This document shows, piece after piece, positions 62,609 through 64,000 of a stretch of DNA of 64,000 nt. The position numbers were made by a program, and so were the translations under genes. The first letter of the stretch is position 1; the number at the start of each line of letters is the position of its first letter. Source of the DNA: Novosphingobium sp. KA1 (GTDB lineage: Bacteria > Pseudomonadota > Alphaproteobacteria > Sphingomonadales > Sphingomonadaceae); contig NZ_CP021247.1 in NCBI RefSeq assembly GCF_017309955.1, positions 248,001 through 312,000 of the forward strand, read 5' to 3'. The notes beneath the pieces were generated by a model that was not told the DNA's origin, ran no database searches, and was given only the letters and a program-made list of their open reading frames with translations.

Positions 62609-64000
62609 TGTGCTCTCCTCTCGTCGTGGGCTTGGCGGCCCCGTCGCGATGGGCCGGCAACCTTCCCGCAGCCGCGCAGGAAAGCCGCCATGGTCTCGAC
62701 GGTGTAATGGAGGTGCGCCGGTTCAAGCCCGGGATAGAGGCCGATCCAGAAGCAATTGGTGGTCACGAGATCGGCATTCGCCAGGCTGCCCGAGACCCGG
62801 TAATTCCGATCCTTCATGTAAGGCTGCCGCAGCAGATTGCCGCCGAACAGCAGCCGCGTACCGATCCGGTGCGCGTCGAGATGCTTGACCAGGTCATCGC
62901 GTGTCACGCCGCTTTCCGGACGAATGGTAATCGGATAGCCGAACCACGAAGGGTCGCTGCCCGGCGTTGCGCGCGGCAGGATGAAGACATCCTCGAAGGG
63001 CGTGAGCATTTCGGTCAGCAGCGCGAAATTGGCGCGCCGCGCGGCAATGAAATCGTCGAGCCGATCCAGTTGTGCCAGCCCGACGGCCGCCTGCATGTCG
63101 GTGATCTTCAGATTGTAGCCCGCGTGACTGTAGGTATACTTGTGGTCGTATCCCGCCGGCAGGCTGCCAAGCCGGCGCGCGAAGCGCTTGCCGCAGGTAT
63201 TGTCCATGCCCGGCGCGCACCAGCAATCCCGTCCCCAGTCGCGCATGGATTCGATCACCCGCTTCAACCGGGGCTTCTGCGTGAACACCGCGCCTCCCTC
63301 GCCCATGGTGATATGGTGCGCGGGATAGAAGCTGAGTGTACCGATATCGCCGAAGGTACCGACCCCGCGCCCCTGCTCCTTGAGGCCGTCTCCATGCCAT
63401 GTCGCGCCCAGGGCATCGCAGCAGTCCTCCACGACAAAAAGCCCGTACTTGCGCGCCACCCGCATGACTTCATCGAGGTCGAAAGGGTTGCCCAGCGTAT
63501 GCGCCAGCATGATGGCGCGGGTGCGGTCGCTGACCGCCGCCTCGATGCGTTCCGACAGGACGTTGTAGGTCGGCACGTCAACGTCCACGAAGACCGGCAC
63601 CAGCCCATACTGCAATGCGGGGTTCACCGTGGTCGGAAACCCGGTGGCAACGGTGATGACTTCGTCACCGGGCCTCAGTGCCTCGTCCCTCAGATAATGC
63701 GAGGTCAGGCTGGACAGTGCCAGAAGGTTGGCCGAGGAGCCCGAATTGGTCGTGAGCACATGAGCCACCCCCAGTTGCCTGGCCAGACGTTCCTCGAAGG
63801 CGCTGTTGAACCGTCCGGTCGTCAACCAGAAGTCGAGCGCGGATTCGACAAGGAACTGCATCTCCTGCGCTCCGTAGACCTTGCCCGAAACGGGAACCGG
63901 GCTCTGTCCGGGAACGAACGGACGCGGCGCGTGGAAGCGGCGGGCATAGTCGCCAGTGAGGGCAAGGATGCGTGCGCGCAGTTCCGCTTCATTGTCGCCG
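62605..64000 (-). CDS. rfbH: CDP-4-keto-6-deoxy-D-glucose-3-dehydrase (RfbH/E1 type), 5' end missing
   Basis: DegT/DnrJ/EryC1/StrS fold. The PLP/PMP lysine is replaced by histidine in [15 protein letters not shown], as in E1. A [2Fe-2S] cysteine set C-x64-C-x-C-x7-C is present (DCC..., CWC, TCG); E1 has C-x57-C-x-C-x7-C, and the seven extra residues are in the KEQGRGV loop. The frame stays open to the right edge, and the upstream residues ([15 protein letters not shown]) match the family, so the start is outside the window. It removes the C3 hydroxyl of the CDP-sugar with an E3 reductase partner. Confidence 0.93.
   Translation of the reverse strand, partial: GDNEAELRARILALTGDYARRFHAPRPFVPGQSPVPVSGKVYGAQEMQFLVESALDFWLTTGRFNSAFEERLARQLGVAHVLTTNSGSSANLLALSSLTSHYLRDEALRPGDEVITVATGFPTTVNPALQYGLVPVFVDVDVPTYNVLSERIEAAVSDRTRAIMLAHTLGNPFDLDEVMRVARKYGLFVVEDCCDALGATWHGDGLKEQGRGVGTFGDIGTLSFYPAHHITMGEGGAVFTQKPRLKRVIESMRDWGRDCWCAPGMDNTCGKRFARRLGSLPAGYDHKYTYSHAGYNLKITDMQAAVGLAQLDRLDDFIAARRANFALLTEMLTPFEDVFILPRATPGSDPSWFGYPITIRPESGVTRDDLVKHLDAHRIGTRLLFGGNLLRQPYMKDRNYRVSGSLANADLVTTNCFWIGLYPGLEPAHLHYTVETMAAFLRGCGKVAGPSRRGRQAHDERRAQ

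Overview
The window is high-GC DNA from an alphaproteobacterium. It is most likely a sphingomonad such as Novosphingobium or a close relative. This rests on the gene content (a TorF-type porin, the large 1,579-residue NAD-glutamate dehydrogenase, HisZ next to PurA, a DUF1674 protein, CtrA-like TTAA-N7-TTAA boxes and PEP-CTERM) and on three families of dispersed palindromic repeats. Genus is inferred, not proven. I see no insertion sequence, prophage or CRISPR array. One tRNA, tRNA-Lys(UUU), is present.

Layout. 0-8 kb holds mixed housekeeping and envelope genes: a lytic transglycosylase (cut by the window edge), a Tat-exported GH27 alpha-galactosidase, a GreB-type factor, a TPM-domain protein, an outer-membrane barrel protein, rlmN and a formylglycine-generating enzyme. 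8-16 kb is a chemotaxis locus, cheA-cheW-cheY-cheB-cheR-mcp, with a second CheY-like regulator and a small partner gene running the other way. 16-21 kb holds an acyl-homoserine-lactone acylase-type Ntn hydrolase and a TorF porin/chemoreceptor pair. 21.5-24.2 kb is an AT-richer accessory patch with two Gly/Ser/Asn/Gln-rich exported proteins and a stand-alone LuxR helix-turn-helix protein, ending at tRNA-Lys. 24-34 kb is mixed: folK, N-carbamoylputrescine amidase, a periplasmic methyltransferase, msrA, a PEP-CTERM protein, an rRNA methyltransferase, and a LysR/DoxX/extradiol-dioxygenase unit. 34-43 kb carries L,D-transpeptidase, purA, hisZ, serA, serC and an extensin-like lipoprotein. A sulfotransferase, an alpha/beta hydrolase and a large palindromic repeat sit between the biosynthetic genes. 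43-46 kb is phenylalanine/tyrosine catabolism (hppD, phhA) with a divergent Lrp regulator, followed by the giant glutamate dehydrogenase (46-50.7 kb).

50.9-64 kb is one leftward exopolysaccharide operon of ten genes with overlapping or near-abutting ends. The order of transcription is an RfbH/E1-type 3-dehydrase (entering from the right edge), an HpcH/HpaI aldolase, a thiamine-diphosphate enzyme, a HAD phosphatase, an NAD-dependent reductase/epimerase, Wza, Wzz and three membrane glycosyltransferases. An E1-type dehydrase beside an acetolactate-synthase-like enzyme is the arrangement known from branched-chain 3,6-dideoxysugar (yersiniose-type) synthesis. This locus is the strongest candidate here for an uncharacterised pathway.

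Other points to note: CtrA-like boxes in front of cheY and of the chemoreceptor gene; a hairpin that captures the serC ribosome-binding site; long perfect palindromes at 27.4 kb and 23.75 kb; and eight-G tracts before cheA and inside wzz. Several start codons are non-ATG (folK TTG; aldolase, GT2, L,D-transpeptidase and one exported protein GTG).
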